A stretch of 64,000 nt of DNA from the NCBI RefSeq assembly GCF_004785955.1, contig NZ_SJER01000001.1:124001-188000 (forward strand), given 5' to 3'. Numbering within the stretch: the stretch's first letter is position 1; each line of letters starts with the position of its first letter. The position numbers were made by a program, and so were the translations under genes. The stretch comes from Halostella litorea. GTDB taxonomy: Archaea; Halobacteriota; Halobacteria; Halobacteriales; Natronoarchaeaceae. Below, in pieces: positions 16,726 through 25,256 of this stretch. The notes under the pieces were generated by a model that was not told where the DNA came from, did not search any database, and saw nothing but the letters and a program-made list of their open reading frames with translations.

Positions 16726-18204
16726 TCAGTCGTCGCCCGGAACGGGCCCCGGGCCGGTCGGGTCGACGACGTCGTCGGCCCAGGTGCCACGGAGGAAGTA
16801 GAGGCCGGCCGCGGCGGCCATCAGCGCGTTCGCGGCGGCGACGCCGTACCAGACGCCGGTCGCGCCCATGTCGAGGGGACCGACCAGCGCGTAGGCGATG
16901 GAGGCACGGAGGACGATGAACCCGAGGAAGGCGAACACCATCGCGAGGCGGGTGCTCCCGCTCCCGCGGAAGCCGCCCTGCACGACGTAGAACACGCCGA
17001 GGAACACGAACGAGGCGCCGACGATCCGGAGGTAGTCCGTGCCGATGTCGACCACCGCCGCGGCGCTGTCGCCGGTGATGAACGTGCCGATGATCGTCGG
17101 CGCGGCGACGTACACCCCGGCCGAGAGCGCGAGCAGGCTGACGACGATGATCACCGCGGCGGCGTACACGCCTCGCTCGGCGCGCTCGGGCTGGTTCGCC
17201 CCGAGATTCTGCCCGACGACCGTCTCGACGCCGCGGGCCAACCCGAGCGCCGGCAGGACGACCATCGACGTGACGCGGGTGCCGATCCCGTAGGCGGCGA
17301 CGGCGTCGGCCCCGGCGACCGCGACCAGCGCCGTGACGACGCTCGTGCTGACCGCGATCATGCTCCGCTCGACGCTGGCCGGCGCGCCGATGCGGAGGAT
17401 CTTCCGGACCGTCTCCGCCCGCGGGACGAAGTCCGACGGCGAGAGGGTGATCCCGACCCGCCCGGAGAGCAGCAGGGCGACGCCGATGGCCGCTCCGATG
17501 CCGCGGGTGATGATCGTCGCCAGCGCCGCGCCGCGGACGCCGAACCCGGTGAAGCCAGTCGCCGCGTACAGCGACGACTCCAGGGACTCCCAGCCGAGCC
17601 ACGCGAACAGCACGTTGTCCTGGAACCCGAGGATGAAAAAGGGGTCCGCGACGACGTTCAGGAACACGCCGAACGCCATCAGGTACAGCGGCGTCCGGGT
17701 GTCGCCCCACCCCTGGAGCAGCGCCTGGAAGATGAAGAACGCGAACACGAACGGCAGGCCGAGGAACATCGTCCGGGTGTACGCCAGCGACAGCGCGTAC
17801 TCCTGGGTGCCCGGCGTCGCGCCGACGAGCTGGAGGAGGAACGGCGCGATCAGGTAGCCGACGACCGAGAGGGCCGCGGAGACGAGGATCACGAACGAGG
17901 TGGTCTGGCCCGCGACCGCGCTGATGCGGTCGACGTTGCCGGCCCCCTTGTTCTGGGCGACCAGCACCGTGCCCGCGACGGTGAAGCCGGCGGCGAGCGC
18001 GATGACGAGGAAGACGATGGCCCACGAGTAGGAGATGGCGCTGACCGCCGCCTGGCCGAGGCGGCCGACCCAGAACGTGTCCGCGAGGTTGTAGCCGACC
18101 TGCAGCAAATTCGTGAGGACGATGGGCAGCGAGAGGACGATGAGCGGCTTGAGCAGGTCGCCGTCGACCACATCGACCGCCCGGTCCTCGCCCGGGCTAC
18201 TCAT
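16726..18204 (-). CDS. MATE-family multidrug/cation efflux protein
   Basis: A 492-residue, 12-helix transporter of the MATE (MatE/NorM-DinF) superfamily, which exports drugs or metabolites using a Na+ or H+ gradient. The frame extends 90 codons upstream, but MSSPGEDRAVDVVDGDLLKP at 18204 gives a normal family start with the first helix LIVLSLPIVLTNLLQVGYNL. Two homologous halves are visible, the second around RIGAPASVERSMIAVSTSVV. Its start overlaps the end of the TetR gene by 8 nt, so the pair is one operon under the operator at 18824-18841. Confidence 0.92.
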   Translation of the reverse strand: MSSPGEDRAVDVVDGDLLKPLIVLSLPIVLTNLLQVGYNLADTFWVGRLGQAAVSAISYSWAIVFLVIALAAGFTVAGTVLVAQNKGAGNVDRISAVAGQTTSFVILVSAALSVVGYLIAPFLLQLVGATPGTQEYALSLAYTRTMFLGLPFVFAFFIFQALLQGWGDTRTPLYLMAFGVFLNVVADPFFILGFQDNVLFAWLGWESLESSLYAATGFTGFGVRGAALATIITRGIGAAIGVALLLSGRVGITLSPSDFVPRAETVRKILRIGAPASVERSMIAVSTSVVTALVAVAGADAVAAYGIGTRVTSMVVLPALGLARGVETVVGQNLGANQPERAERGVYAAAVIIVVSLLALSAGVYVAAPTIIGTFITGDSAAAVVDIGTDYLRIVGASFVFLGVFYVVQGGFRGSGSTRLAMVFAFLGFIVLRASIAYALVGPLDMGATGVWYGVAAANALMAAAAGLYFLRGTWADDVVDPTGPGPVPGDD

Positions 18205-18820
18205 GCGCACCCTCCGCGAGCAGACAGCCGTCGACGTAGCGGTGGAGGTCCGCGCGGACGGCGTCGATAGCGGCCGCCGAGTCCGCGGTGGCGCTCCGGA
18301 CGAGCGCGCCCTCGAACGTCGTCTGGACGTGCGCGGCCACCCGGTCCGGGTCCACGTCGCGGAACGCCCCGCTGTCGACGCCGGCCCCGACGACCGCCGC
18401 GATCCGGTCCTGGAAGAAGCGGTCGCTCTCGGTGAAGTGGTCGCGGTACTCCCGGTCGTGGGCGGCCTGTCCACGGAGTTCCACCATCGCCGCGCGGAAC
18501 GCCGCGCGCTCGGGGTCGGGGTCCGCGGTGAGGACGTAGTCGATCAGGTCGCGGAGCCGCGTCTCGGGGGCCGACTCCTCGTCGCCGGCCGGGACCGTCT
18601 CGCGGTGGTGGTCGAGCACGTAGCCCAAGAGGTCCCGGAGCAGGTCGTCCTTCCCGTCGTAGTGGTGGTAGAGGAGCGACTTGCTCTTGGGGAACTCGTC
18701 GGCGATGCGCTGGACCGTCAGCCCCGCGTAGCCGTGTTCGCGCAGGGCCTCGTAGGTCGCCCGCATGATGGCCGCGCGGGTGTCGGGGGGGTCGTCGTCG
18801 AAGAGGTCGGCCGCCGTCAT
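18197..18820 (-). CDS. TetR/AcrR-family transcriptional regulator
   Basis: A 207-residue repressor. The N-terminal helix-turn-helix covers about 12-60 (RAAIMRATYEALREHGYAGL, then TVQRIADEFPKSKSLLYHHY), the classical TetR layout; the rest is the helical ligand-binding and dimer domain. It is the first gene of an operon with the MATE efflux protein and sits directly behind a perfect 18-bp palindrome, so it most likely represses its own operon and is released by an exported compound. Ligand unknown. Confidence 0.92.
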   Translation of the reverse strand: MTAADLFDDDPPDTRAAIMRATYEALREHGYAGLTVQRIADEFPKSKSLLYHHYDGKDDLLRDLLGYVLDHHRETVPAGDEESAPETRLRDLIDYVLTADPDPERAAFRAAMVELRGQAAHDREYRDHFTESDRFFQDRIAAVVGAGVDSGAFRDVDPDRVAAHVQTTFEGALVRSATADSAAAIDAVRADLHRYVDGCLLAEGAHE

Positions 18821-18823
18821 TGT

Positions 18824-18841
18824 TGACTGAACGTTCAGTCA
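18824..18841. promoter_or_regulatory. Perfect 18-bp operator of the TetR-MATE operon
   Basis: TGACTGAACGTTCAGTCA reads identically on both strands and ends 4 bp upstream of the regulator start codon at 18820. Its size and symmetry fit a TetR-family dimer site, and bound repressor would cover the transcription start of the operon. No second copy was noticed elsewhere. Confidence 0.8.
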
Positions 18842-18890
18842 GCGTTTAACGGTTGGCATCCGGACCGACGCGTGCGGCCGCGACGGCCGG

Positions 18891-19493
18891 TCAGATGATG
18901 TACCACTGGCGCAGCAGCGTCTCGGCGGCGGCGAACGCCCGGAAGCCGTAGCCGAACACGACCGCCGCGGGCACGGCACTGACGAGGGCCGCCCGCTTGC
19001 CGGTCGTCCCGTGGACGGTGGCCGTCCCCAGCGCCAGCAGGACCGCGCCGTACGCGCCACAGAGGACGCTTACCTCCGGCACCGGCACCCCCGCGACGAC
19101 GCAGGGGGCGGCGCTGTAGGCGATCGTCTGGACCGTCTCGCTGACCCCCGCGCGGTCGTCGACGAGCGGGACGAGGATGACCGTCTGGAGCGCCGCCGTC
19201 AGGTGCAACGCGGCCGGCGCGACGAGCAGGACCGCGACCCCGAGCCACAGCACGCCGGACAGCAGGCGCTGGTCGGCGAGGACGGGGTAAGCGTCCGCGA
19301 CCAGTGCGAAGCGGACGAACTCCTCGAGGAGCACGACCGCGACCGCGAACACGAGCCCCGGGGCCTGGTCGCCGGGCGCGACCGCCGAGCGGAAAAAGCG
19401 GGTCGGGCGCGTCAGCACTTCGAACCACGCCCGCACGAGCGCCGCCGGGCCGCGGGCCCGCCCGCCCGTCGGGTTCTCGATCCACTGGGTCAT
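18891..19493 (-). CDS. Yip1-domain membrane protein
   Basis: A 200-residue protein with about five membrane segments after a cytoplasmic N-terminus (MTQWIENPTGG, then LVRAWFEVLTRPTRFFRSAV), the start typical of archaeal YIP1-family proteins. No enzymatic motif is visible and its role is unknown. The frame is open far upstream, but the ATG at 19493 gives the expected family length. It is transcribed away from the TetR operon by its own promoter. Confidence 0.75.
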   Translation of the reverse strand: MTQWIENPTGGRARGPAALVRAWFEVLTRPTRFFRSAVAPGDQAPGLVFAVAVVLLEEFVRFALVADAYPVLADQRLLSGVLWLGVAVLLVAPAALHLTAALQTVILVPLVDDRAGVSETVQTIAYSAAPCVVAGVPVPEVSVLCGAYGAVLLALGTATVHGTTGKRAALVSAVPAAVVFGYGFRAFAAAETLLRQWYII

Positions 19494-19618
19494 GGGACCC
19501 ACCCGCGCTGCGGCGCGGCGTCGAACGCCTCCATGTGTGGGAGCGTTCGCGCGCGGAAGTAAAGCCGTTCCCTTCGTCGCCGACTCCCACGACCCGGCCG
19601 GACTCCCGCGGCGAGGGG

Positions 19619-20203
19619 CTACCTGTCGACCGCGCCGACGTTCTCCTCCCCCTCGAAGGTGGCGGGGTCCGGTTCGATGTTCGCGTACTGGACCGCCCGC
19701 CGGCCGAGGGTCGCCACGCGCTCCGCCAGCCCCTCGTCGACGAACTCGCCGTCCGCGAACGCACTGCCCGACCGCGTCACGGCGGCCTGATGCGGGATCA
19801 CCCACGCGTCCAGCGAGCGACAGACCGACCGCAGGTGGTCCAGCGCCGTGATCGGGAAACTCCCGCCGGCCACCGCGAGCAGGCCGACCGTCTTGTCCGC
19901 GAACTCGTCGAACCCGCAGTAGTCGAGCGCCGTCTTCAGCGGCGAGGAGTACGACCCGTGGTACACCGGCGTCCCGAGGAGGATGGCGTCGGCCGCCCGC
20001 ACCGCCTCCTTCAGCGCCACCGCGTCCGCCGGGTCGTCCTCGTCCGGGTCGACCATCGGCAGGTCGAACGCCCGCAGGTCCAGCAGTTCCGTCGTCCCGC
20101 CCGCGGCCTCGGCCGCGTCGAGGGCGTGTTCGAGCGCGCGTCGCGACCTGCTCTCCTCGCGGAGGCTACCGGCTATCGCGACGACGTGTGGTCGGTCGTC
20201 CAT
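19619..20203 (-). CDS. NAD(P)H-dependent FMN reductase
   Basis: A 194-residue flavodoxin-fold protein of the NADPH-dependent FMN reductase family (azoreductase/ChrR-like). The FMN phosphate loop is AIAGSLREESRSRRAL near the start, and the second cofactor loop is LLGTPVYHGSYSSPLKTALD. It would use NAD(P)H to reduce FMN or quinones and chromate-like acceptors, in the cytosol. The gene is alone, with the convergent or tandem neighbours more than 50 bp away. Confidence 0.85.
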   Translation of the reverse strand: MDDRPHVVAIAGSLREESRSRRALEHALDAAEAAGGTTELLDLRAFDLPMVDPDEDDPADAVALKEAVRAADAILLGTPVYHGSYSSPLKTALDYCGFDEFADKTVGLLAVAGGSFPITALDHLRSVCRSLDAWVIPHQAAVTRSGSAFADGEFVDEGLAERVATLGRRAVQYANIEPDPATFEGEENVGAVDR

Positions 20204-20254
20204 GCGTCGCTCTGCGACCGGGGCGAACTAAGAGCCACCGGCGACCCCGGGGCC

Positions 20255-20962
20255 TCAGACGAAGTCGCCGAGTCCGGGGCCGTCATCGTCGTCCTCGTGT
20301 TCGGCCCGCACCGGACCGAACGTCACCGGGTTGCGGGTCTGGAGCCACACGTGCCCGGAGCCGCGGAACTCCGTGACGAAGCCCTCGCCGCCCAGCACCG
20401 TCGACTTGAGACTGCCGTCCTTCCGGCGGTTCAGGTCCAGCCCGGCGGTCCACGCGACGAGGTGGTCCTCGTCGACCACGAGGGGGTCGTCAGGCGTCAC
20501 GTCGGCCTCGTACATCGACCCGTACGAGGAGACGAAAGCCATCCCGCGGCCGGCGAGGCCGAGCACCGTCAGTTCGCCGGACGAGAACAGGTTCGAGCGG
20601 TCGTTGAGTTCGGTCGAGCGCTCGACGCCGGGCTCCCACGCCAGCAGGGAGCCGGACTGCGACCGGACCGGCCCCCGCTCCCCCACGTCGATCCCGGTCA
20701 CGTCGCCGGGATGCTCCGGGACGAGCGTCACCGACGCGCCGTCCGCCCCCGCGATGAAGGCGTTGTCGACCAGCCCCCGCTCGTCGCTGACAGCCCGCTT
20801 GACCGCGCCGGTCAGGCCGCCGTCGCCGCCGACGTTCGTCTCGGGTTCGACCCCGGCGGAGCGCGTCATCATCGCGCCGGGCTCCGTCTCGATGGCCTCC
20901 CCCTCTGCGAGCGTCACGTCGAGCACCGCGTAGCTTGGCCGCTTCTCGATGTCGTATCGCAT
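20255..20962 (-). CDS. AIM24-family protein
   Basis: A 235-residue beta-rich protein starting MRYDIEKRPSYAVLDVTL and showing the AIM24/TIGR00266 signature (EPGAMMTRSAGVEPETN, then LVPEHPGDVTGIDV and LTVLGLAGRGMAFVSSYGSM). The bacterial and archaeal members are widespread; the biochemical function is unknown. The long frame containing it is open well upstream, and the ATG at 20962 is chosen because it matches the family start. The C-terminus ends in an acidic run. Confidence 0.85.
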   Translation of the reverse strand: MRYDIEKRPSYAVLDVTLAEGEAIETEPGAMMTRSAGVEPETNVGGDGGLTGAVKRAVSDERGLVDNAFIAGADGASVTLVPEHPGDVTGIDVGERGPVRSQSGSLLAWEPGVERSTELNDRSNLFSSGELTVLGLAGRGMAFVSSYGSMYEADVTPDDPLVVDEDHLVAWTAGLDLNRRKDGSLKSTVLGGEGFVTEFRGSGHVWLQTRNPVTFGPVRAEHEDDDDGPGLGDFV

Positions 20963-21033
20963 CGCCGGAGCGTGGCCGCGTTCCCGTACTTGAACCTTCG
21001 GCCGGCGCGCGATCCGTCCGCCCCGTCGCGGCG

Positions 21034-21954
21034 TCAGCGCGCGAGCCGGGCGACCCCGCGGTCGGCGTCGAACTCCACGAGGCCGTCGGCTTCGAGGTCC
21101 GTGACGATGCCGCGGAGCCACTCGCGGGTGGCCTCGCCGTCGCCGTCCGGGTTGTAGTCGACGCGCACGCGGGGGCCGAGTTCGTCCAGCGTCAGTTCGT
21201 CGTACTCGCCCAGCAGCGAGACGACCTTGCCGCGCATCTGCCGTCGGCTGCCCTCGAACTCCGGCTGCGTCGGGACGTCGGGCGCGGTGAAGTCGCCGGT
21301 GCCGTAGGCATGACACCACTCGCGCCACGGGCAGCCCGCCTCGTCGCAGGCCGGCGTCTTCTCGCAGGCGACGCCGCCCAGTTCCATGACCGCATTGTTC
21401 CAGACGCGGGACTCGCCCGGGGGCATGAGCGCCCCGGCGACGCGCTCGAACGCGTCGTCGTCGTCCGGCACGTCGAACGCGCGGTACAGCACGCGCTTGA
21501 CGTTCGTGTCGACCACGGCGTCGCCGTTGTCGAACGCGAAGCTCGCGACGGCGTTTGCGGTGTAGGGGCCGACGCCCATCAGCTCCGAGAGGCCGTCCGG
21601 GTCGCGGGGCCACTCGCCTTCGCGCTCCTCGATTATCTGTCGGGCGGCCTCGTGGAGGTACTTCGCGCGGTTGTTGTAGCCGAGCGAGCGGTCGGTCCAG
21701 AAGCCGACGACGTCGGCGCGGTCGGCGGCGGCCAGGTCGGCGGCGGTCGGCCAGCGGTCGAGGAACGCCTCCCACGCCTCGACGACGCGGCTCAGCTGGG
21801 TCTGCTGGCTCATCACCTCGGAGACGAGTATCTCGTAGGGGTCCTCGGTGCGCCGCCAGGGGAACTCGCGGTGGTCGTCCTCGTACCACTCGACCAGCGC
21901 CGCCCGGACGGCGTCGACGTCGTCGGGCAGCGCCGGCGCGTCGGCCTCGCTCAT
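21034..21954 (-). CDS. mutY: A/G-specific adenine glycosylase, short form
   Basis: A 306-residue base-excision-repair enzyme that removes adenine mispaired with 8-oxoguanine. The helix-hairpin-helix is LMGVGPYTANAVASFAF (125-141), catalytic Asp149 follows in VVDTNVKRVL, and Glu46 in SEVMSQQTQ is the MutY catalytic acid. Four cysteines (197, 203, 208, 214) hold the 4Fe-4S cluster. Bacterial MutY is about 350 residues with a NUDIX-like C-terminal domain that reads 8-oxoG; here that domain is replaced by about 80 residues that look like a winged helix (ATREWLRGIVTDLEADGLVE). Confidence 0.92.
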   Translation of the reverse strand: MSEADAPALPDDVDAVRAALVEWYEDDHREFPWRRTEDPYEILVSEVMSQQTQLSRVVEAWEAFLDRWPTAADLAAADRADVVGFWTDRSLGYNNRAKYLHEAARQIIEEREGEWPRDPDGLSELMGVGPYTANAVASFAFDNGDAVVDTNVKRVLYRAFDVPDDDDAFERVAGALMPPGESRVWNNAVMELGGVACEKTPACDEAGCPWREWCHAYGTGDFTAPDVPTQPEFEGSRRQMRGKVVSLLGEYDELTLDELGPRVRVDYNPDGDGEATREWLRGIVTDLEADGLVEFDADRGVARLAR

Positions 21955-22025
21955 CGCCGTCGGCTAGCGACGGGACCGACATACGCCTGCCGATCCGGCG
22001 GGCCGCCCGCGTCGGGGCGGCCCCC

Positions 22026-24365
22026 TCACTCCCCCTCCTCGGTGTCGGTGAACTCGAAGCGCGCCCCGCCGGCCGTCCCCTCGGTCACCGCGACGTCCCA
22101 GCCGTGTGCCGCCGCGATGTCCCTGACGATGCTCAGCCCGAACCCCGTCGCGTCCCCGCTCGTCGAGTAGCCGGCGTCGAACACGTCCGCCCGCTCGCTC
22201 TCGTGGATGCCTGGCCCGTCGTCCTCGACGTAGAACCCGCCCGGCAGGTCCCCGACGGTGATCTCGACGTCGCTACCGCCGTCGGCCGCGCCCTCGCGGC
22301 CGTCCGCCGCTTCGTCGTCGGCGTCCGTAGAGCTATGCTCGACGGCGTTCCGGAACAGGTTCTCGAACAGTTGGGTCAGGCGGCTCCTGTCGGCGGGGAC
22401 CGTGCGGTCCGTCTCGACCGCGAGCGCGGCGGCGTCGGTCGCGACGTTCCGCCAGGCGGCCTCGGCCACCTCGCCGAGCGCGACGTGCTCGACGTCGCTG
22501 ACCGTCCGGCCCTCCCGGGCGAGCGTCAGCATGTCCTCGATGAGGTCCTCCATCCGGGAGAGCGCCGCGGCGACCTCGTCCAGCCCGTCGATCGACCGCT
22601 CCGCCCGCACGTCGTCGAGCCGGCCCTTCGCGACGTTCAGCGGGTTCCGCAGGTCGTGGGAGACGACGCCGGTGAACCGGTCGAGCCGCTCGTTCTCCCG
22701 CTTGAGCGCGCGCTCGCGCCGGCGGAGCATCCGCTCGCGGCTGGCCTTCTCCAGCGCGGCGGTCGTGTTCGCGGCCAGCAACTCGATCAGCTTGCGGTCG
22801 TCCCGGTCGAACGCCTCCCGGTCGGTCGAACTGACGAGCATGACGCCCTGCGACCCGAGCGGGACGATGAGCTCGCTCCGGAGGTTCGTATCGCGGTTCG
22901 CGACGCCGTCGACGGCCCGGAGGTCGTTGTACTGCCTCGTCTCGCCGGCCTCGAACGCCTCCCAGGCGAGGCTGCCCGGCCCCAGGGCGGGCGGGTCGCC
23001 GACTGTCTCGTCGACGACCACCGTCCAGGCGGCGGGCACCAGTTCGTCCCGGTCCTCGTCGTACAGGTGGACCCCGGTGTGGGGGCAGTCGAGCAGGTCG
23101 ACGGCGGCGTCGGTCATGATGTCGGCGACCGCCTCGCGGGAGTCCGCGGCTATCGACCGGCGCGTCGCCTCGTGGAGCGCCTCGACGGTCCGGCGGCGCT
23201 CCTGCTGTGCGGTGACGTCGCTGATGAACCCCTCCACGGCGAGCACCTCGCCGCCCCGCGAGCGGACGGCGCGGCCGCGCTCCCACACCCACTTCCGGCG
23301 GCCGCCGCGGGTGCGGATGCGGTACGTGAGCTCGAACGGCTCGTCGCTGGCGACCGCCTCCTGCACCGTGTCCCAGACGCGCTCGCGGTCGTCGGGGTGG
23401 ACGACGTCGCCGTACGCCACCTCGCCGCTCTCCAGGTCCGCGGCGGGGTAGCCGGTCAGGTCCTCGCACTCCCCGCTGACGAACTCCATGGGCCAGCCGG
23501 CCTCGTTCCGGGCGCGGTACACCATCCCGGGGAGGTTCTTGATCAGCGTCTCCAGTTGCCGCTTGTGTCGCTCGCGCTCGGTCACCTCCTGGAACTGCGA
23601 GAACATCGTCACCACCTCGCCCGCGTCGTCCGTGACGACGCGGTTGTGCCACTCGCAGATGATCAGTTCCCCGTCCTTGGTGACGTTCTCGTTGACGTTC
23701 CGGTAGTCCGTCCGACCCTCGTGGAGCCGGTCGAGCACCGCCCGGATCTCCTCGCGTTCGTGTTCGGGCACGATTGCCTCGACAGGGCGGCCGGCGAGCC
23801 CGTCGTCGTCGTAGCCGAGGATCCCCTGGGCGGTGTCGTTGGCCCGGACGACCTCGTAGTCGCCGTTCCACTCGATGACGCCGAGCGGCGACTGCTCGAT
23901 GAACAGCGAGAGGCGGCGTCGGCTCCGTTCGAGCGCGCGCTCGGACCGGTAGTGTTCGACGGCGTTCCGGACGCGGTTTGCCAGCACCGCGTACTGGTCG
24001 CTGCCGGTGCCCTTCTCCAGGTAGTCCATGACGCCGGCCGAGATGGCCTCGCTGGCGACGGACTCGGACCCCTGCCCGGTGAACAGCACGAACGGCAGGT
24101 CGGGGTACTCCTCCCGGACCGCGGCGAGGAACTCGATCCCGTCGGCCCCCGGCATGTCGTAGTCGCTCACGACGCAGTCGACGTCCTCGTCCCGCAGGCG
24201 GGCCAGCCCGTCGTCCGCGCACCGCTCGCCGAGCACCTCGACCGCCGGGAGCTCGCGGTCGAGGTGGGTCGCCACGAGCTCCGCGAACGCCGCGTCGTCG
24301 TCGACGTGGAGGACCCGGATGGGTTCGGCCGGCACCCCCTCGTCACGCGCGTCTCCCGAACTCAT
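22026..24365 (-). CDS. Multisensor histidine kinase: REC-PAS-PAS-GAF-HisKA-HATPase
   Basis: A 779-residue cytoplasmic signalling protein. In order: receiver domain (about 8-135, with acidic pocket HVDDD and phospho-Asp in VSDYDMPG), PAS (about 140-265), a PAS-3 type PAS (about 268-390, EFVSGECEDLTGYP), GAF (about 395-545), then the dimerisation/phosphoacceptor helix with SHDLRNPLNVAKGR and an ATPase domain with FRNAVEHS, VEDDGPGI and TGFGLSIV. No membrane segment is present, so it senses intracellular signals, perhaps a haem, flavin or small ligand. No response-regulator gene is adjacent; the N-terminal receiver may close a phosphorelay. Confidence 0.92.
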   Translation of the reverse strand: MSSGDARDEGVPAEPIRVLHVDDDAAFAELVATHLDRELPAVEVLGERCADDGLARLRDEDVDCVVSDYDMPGADGIEFLAAVREEYPDLPFVLFTGQGSESVASEAISAGVMDYLEKGTGSDQYAVLANRVRNAVEHYRSERALERSRRRLSLFIEQSPLGVIEWNGDYEVVRANDTAQGILGYDDDGLAGRPVEAIVPEHEREEIRAVLDRLHEGRTDYRNVNENVTKDGELIICEWHNRVVTDDAGEVVTMFSQFQEVTERERHKRQLETLIKNLPGMVYRARNEAGWPMEFVSGECEDLTGYPAADLESGEVAYGDVVHPDDRERVWDTVQEAVASDEPFELTYRIRTRGGRRKWVWERGRAVRSRGGEVLAVEGFISDVTAQQERRRTVEALHEATRRSIAADSREAVADIMTDAAVDLLDCPHTGVHLYDEDRDELVPAAWTVVVDETVGDPPALGPGSLAWEAFEAGETRQYNDLRAVDGVANRDTNLRSELIVPLGSQGVMLVSSTDREAFDRDDRKLIELLAANTTAALEKASRERMLRRRERALKRENERLDRFTGVVSHDLRNPLNVAKGRLDDVRAERSIDGLDEVAAALSRMEDLIEDMLTLAREGRTVSDVEHVALGEVAEAAWRNVATDAAALAVETDRTVPADRSRLTQLFENLFRNAVEHSSTDADDEAADGREGAADGGSDVEITVGDLPGGFYVEDDGPGIHESERADVFDAGYSTSGDATGFGLSIVRDIAAAHGWDVAVTEGTAGGARFEFTDTEEGE

Positions 24366-24517
24366 GAGTGGTGGTGTCCGCCGTCGCGGACGTTCTATCC
24401 GAGTAATAGCTCCCCGGGAGATATAAGTTTGGAGAGAGTTCGGACGGGAGACACGTCGGCGACGGCGCGCCGCCGGGAGTCGAAAGCGGCTTGGCGCGGA
24501 CGCCCGTTCCGTCCGCC

Positions 24518-24844
24518 ATGAGCCTCGACGACCTCGAAGCCGACGTGGAAGCCGCGTACGCGGACATCGACGGCGACCTCGACGTGACGCTGGACGAGGA
24601 GACGAAGCGGGAACTGACGATGCTCGTCGCGGCGCTCGACCCCGAGGAGCCCGAGGACCTGGTCCGGCGGGCCGTCCACCTGCTGTTCCAGTCGACCGTC
24701 GAGAGCGGGAAGCTCGATTTCCACCTGCGGAGCACGTACGACGTCACCTACGACGAGTACCTCTCGGGGATGACCTACGAGGAAATGACCGGCGGGAGCT
24801 TCCCCCAGCCCCAGCAGAACGACGAGCGCCGCTACCAGTTCTAA
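24518..24844 (+). CDS. Small conserved haloarchaeal protein
   Basis: A 108-residue acidic, mostly helical protein starting MSLDDLEADVEAAYADIDGD. The first half alternates acidic helices, the second half contains an aromatic patch (STYDVTYDEYLSGMTYEEM) and a Gln/Pro-rich end. I recognise no family. It is divergent from the histidine kinase gene and 37 bp upstream of the next membrane-protein gene. Confidence 0.6.
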   Translation: MSLDDLEADVEAAYADIDGDLDVTLDEETKRELTMLVAALDPEEPEDLVRRAVHLLFQSTVESGKLDFHLRSTYDVTYDEYLSGMTYEEMTGGSFPQPQQNDERRYQF

Positions 24845-24880
24845 CGCAAGCGGTTTCAGTCCGCCGTCCGGAAAACGGGT

Positions 24881-25216
24881 ATGGTCAGTGCGCTGTACCG
24901 CGGGTTCGCGGTGTTCGCCCTCCTCGTCGTCGCGGTGCTCGTCGGTGCCGTCCTCGCGTACCGCCGGCTGGGCCGCGACGACGACGGCGTCAGCCGCCTC
25001 GACCGGCGCGTCGACCTCGCGTTCCGCGCCGGCGTCGCCGTCGGCGCGCCGGCCGTCGCGCTTGGGATCGCCGGGGTGATCGCACAGAGCTACCTCGGGG
25101 ACGCCGTCGTGGCCGTCGCCTTCGCCCTGCTCGTACTGGGGACGGGGCTCGTGACGCTGACGACCGGTGGGATGGTGGCGAACCTGATCCTCGTCCGCGA
25201 GGCGGCCCGGGACTGA
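24881..25216 (+). CDS. Small membrane protein of unknown function
   Basis: A 111-residue protein with three predicted membrane helices (about 5-26, 48-67 and 74-101) separated by short charged loops (RRLGRDDDGVSRLDRRVD). No conserved functional residue is recognised. It follows the preceding small gene by 37 bp in the same direction and could be co-transcribed with it. Confidence 0.65.
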   Translation: MVSALYRGFAVFALLVVAVLVGAVLAYRRLGRDDDGVSRLDRRVDLAFRAGVAVGAPAVALGIAGVIAQSYLGDAVVAVAFALLVLGTGLVTLTTGGMVANLILVREAARD

Positions 25217-25256
25217 CGGCCGCCCTCTCTGTCCCGCAGCCGCAGCGTCGGCCTGT

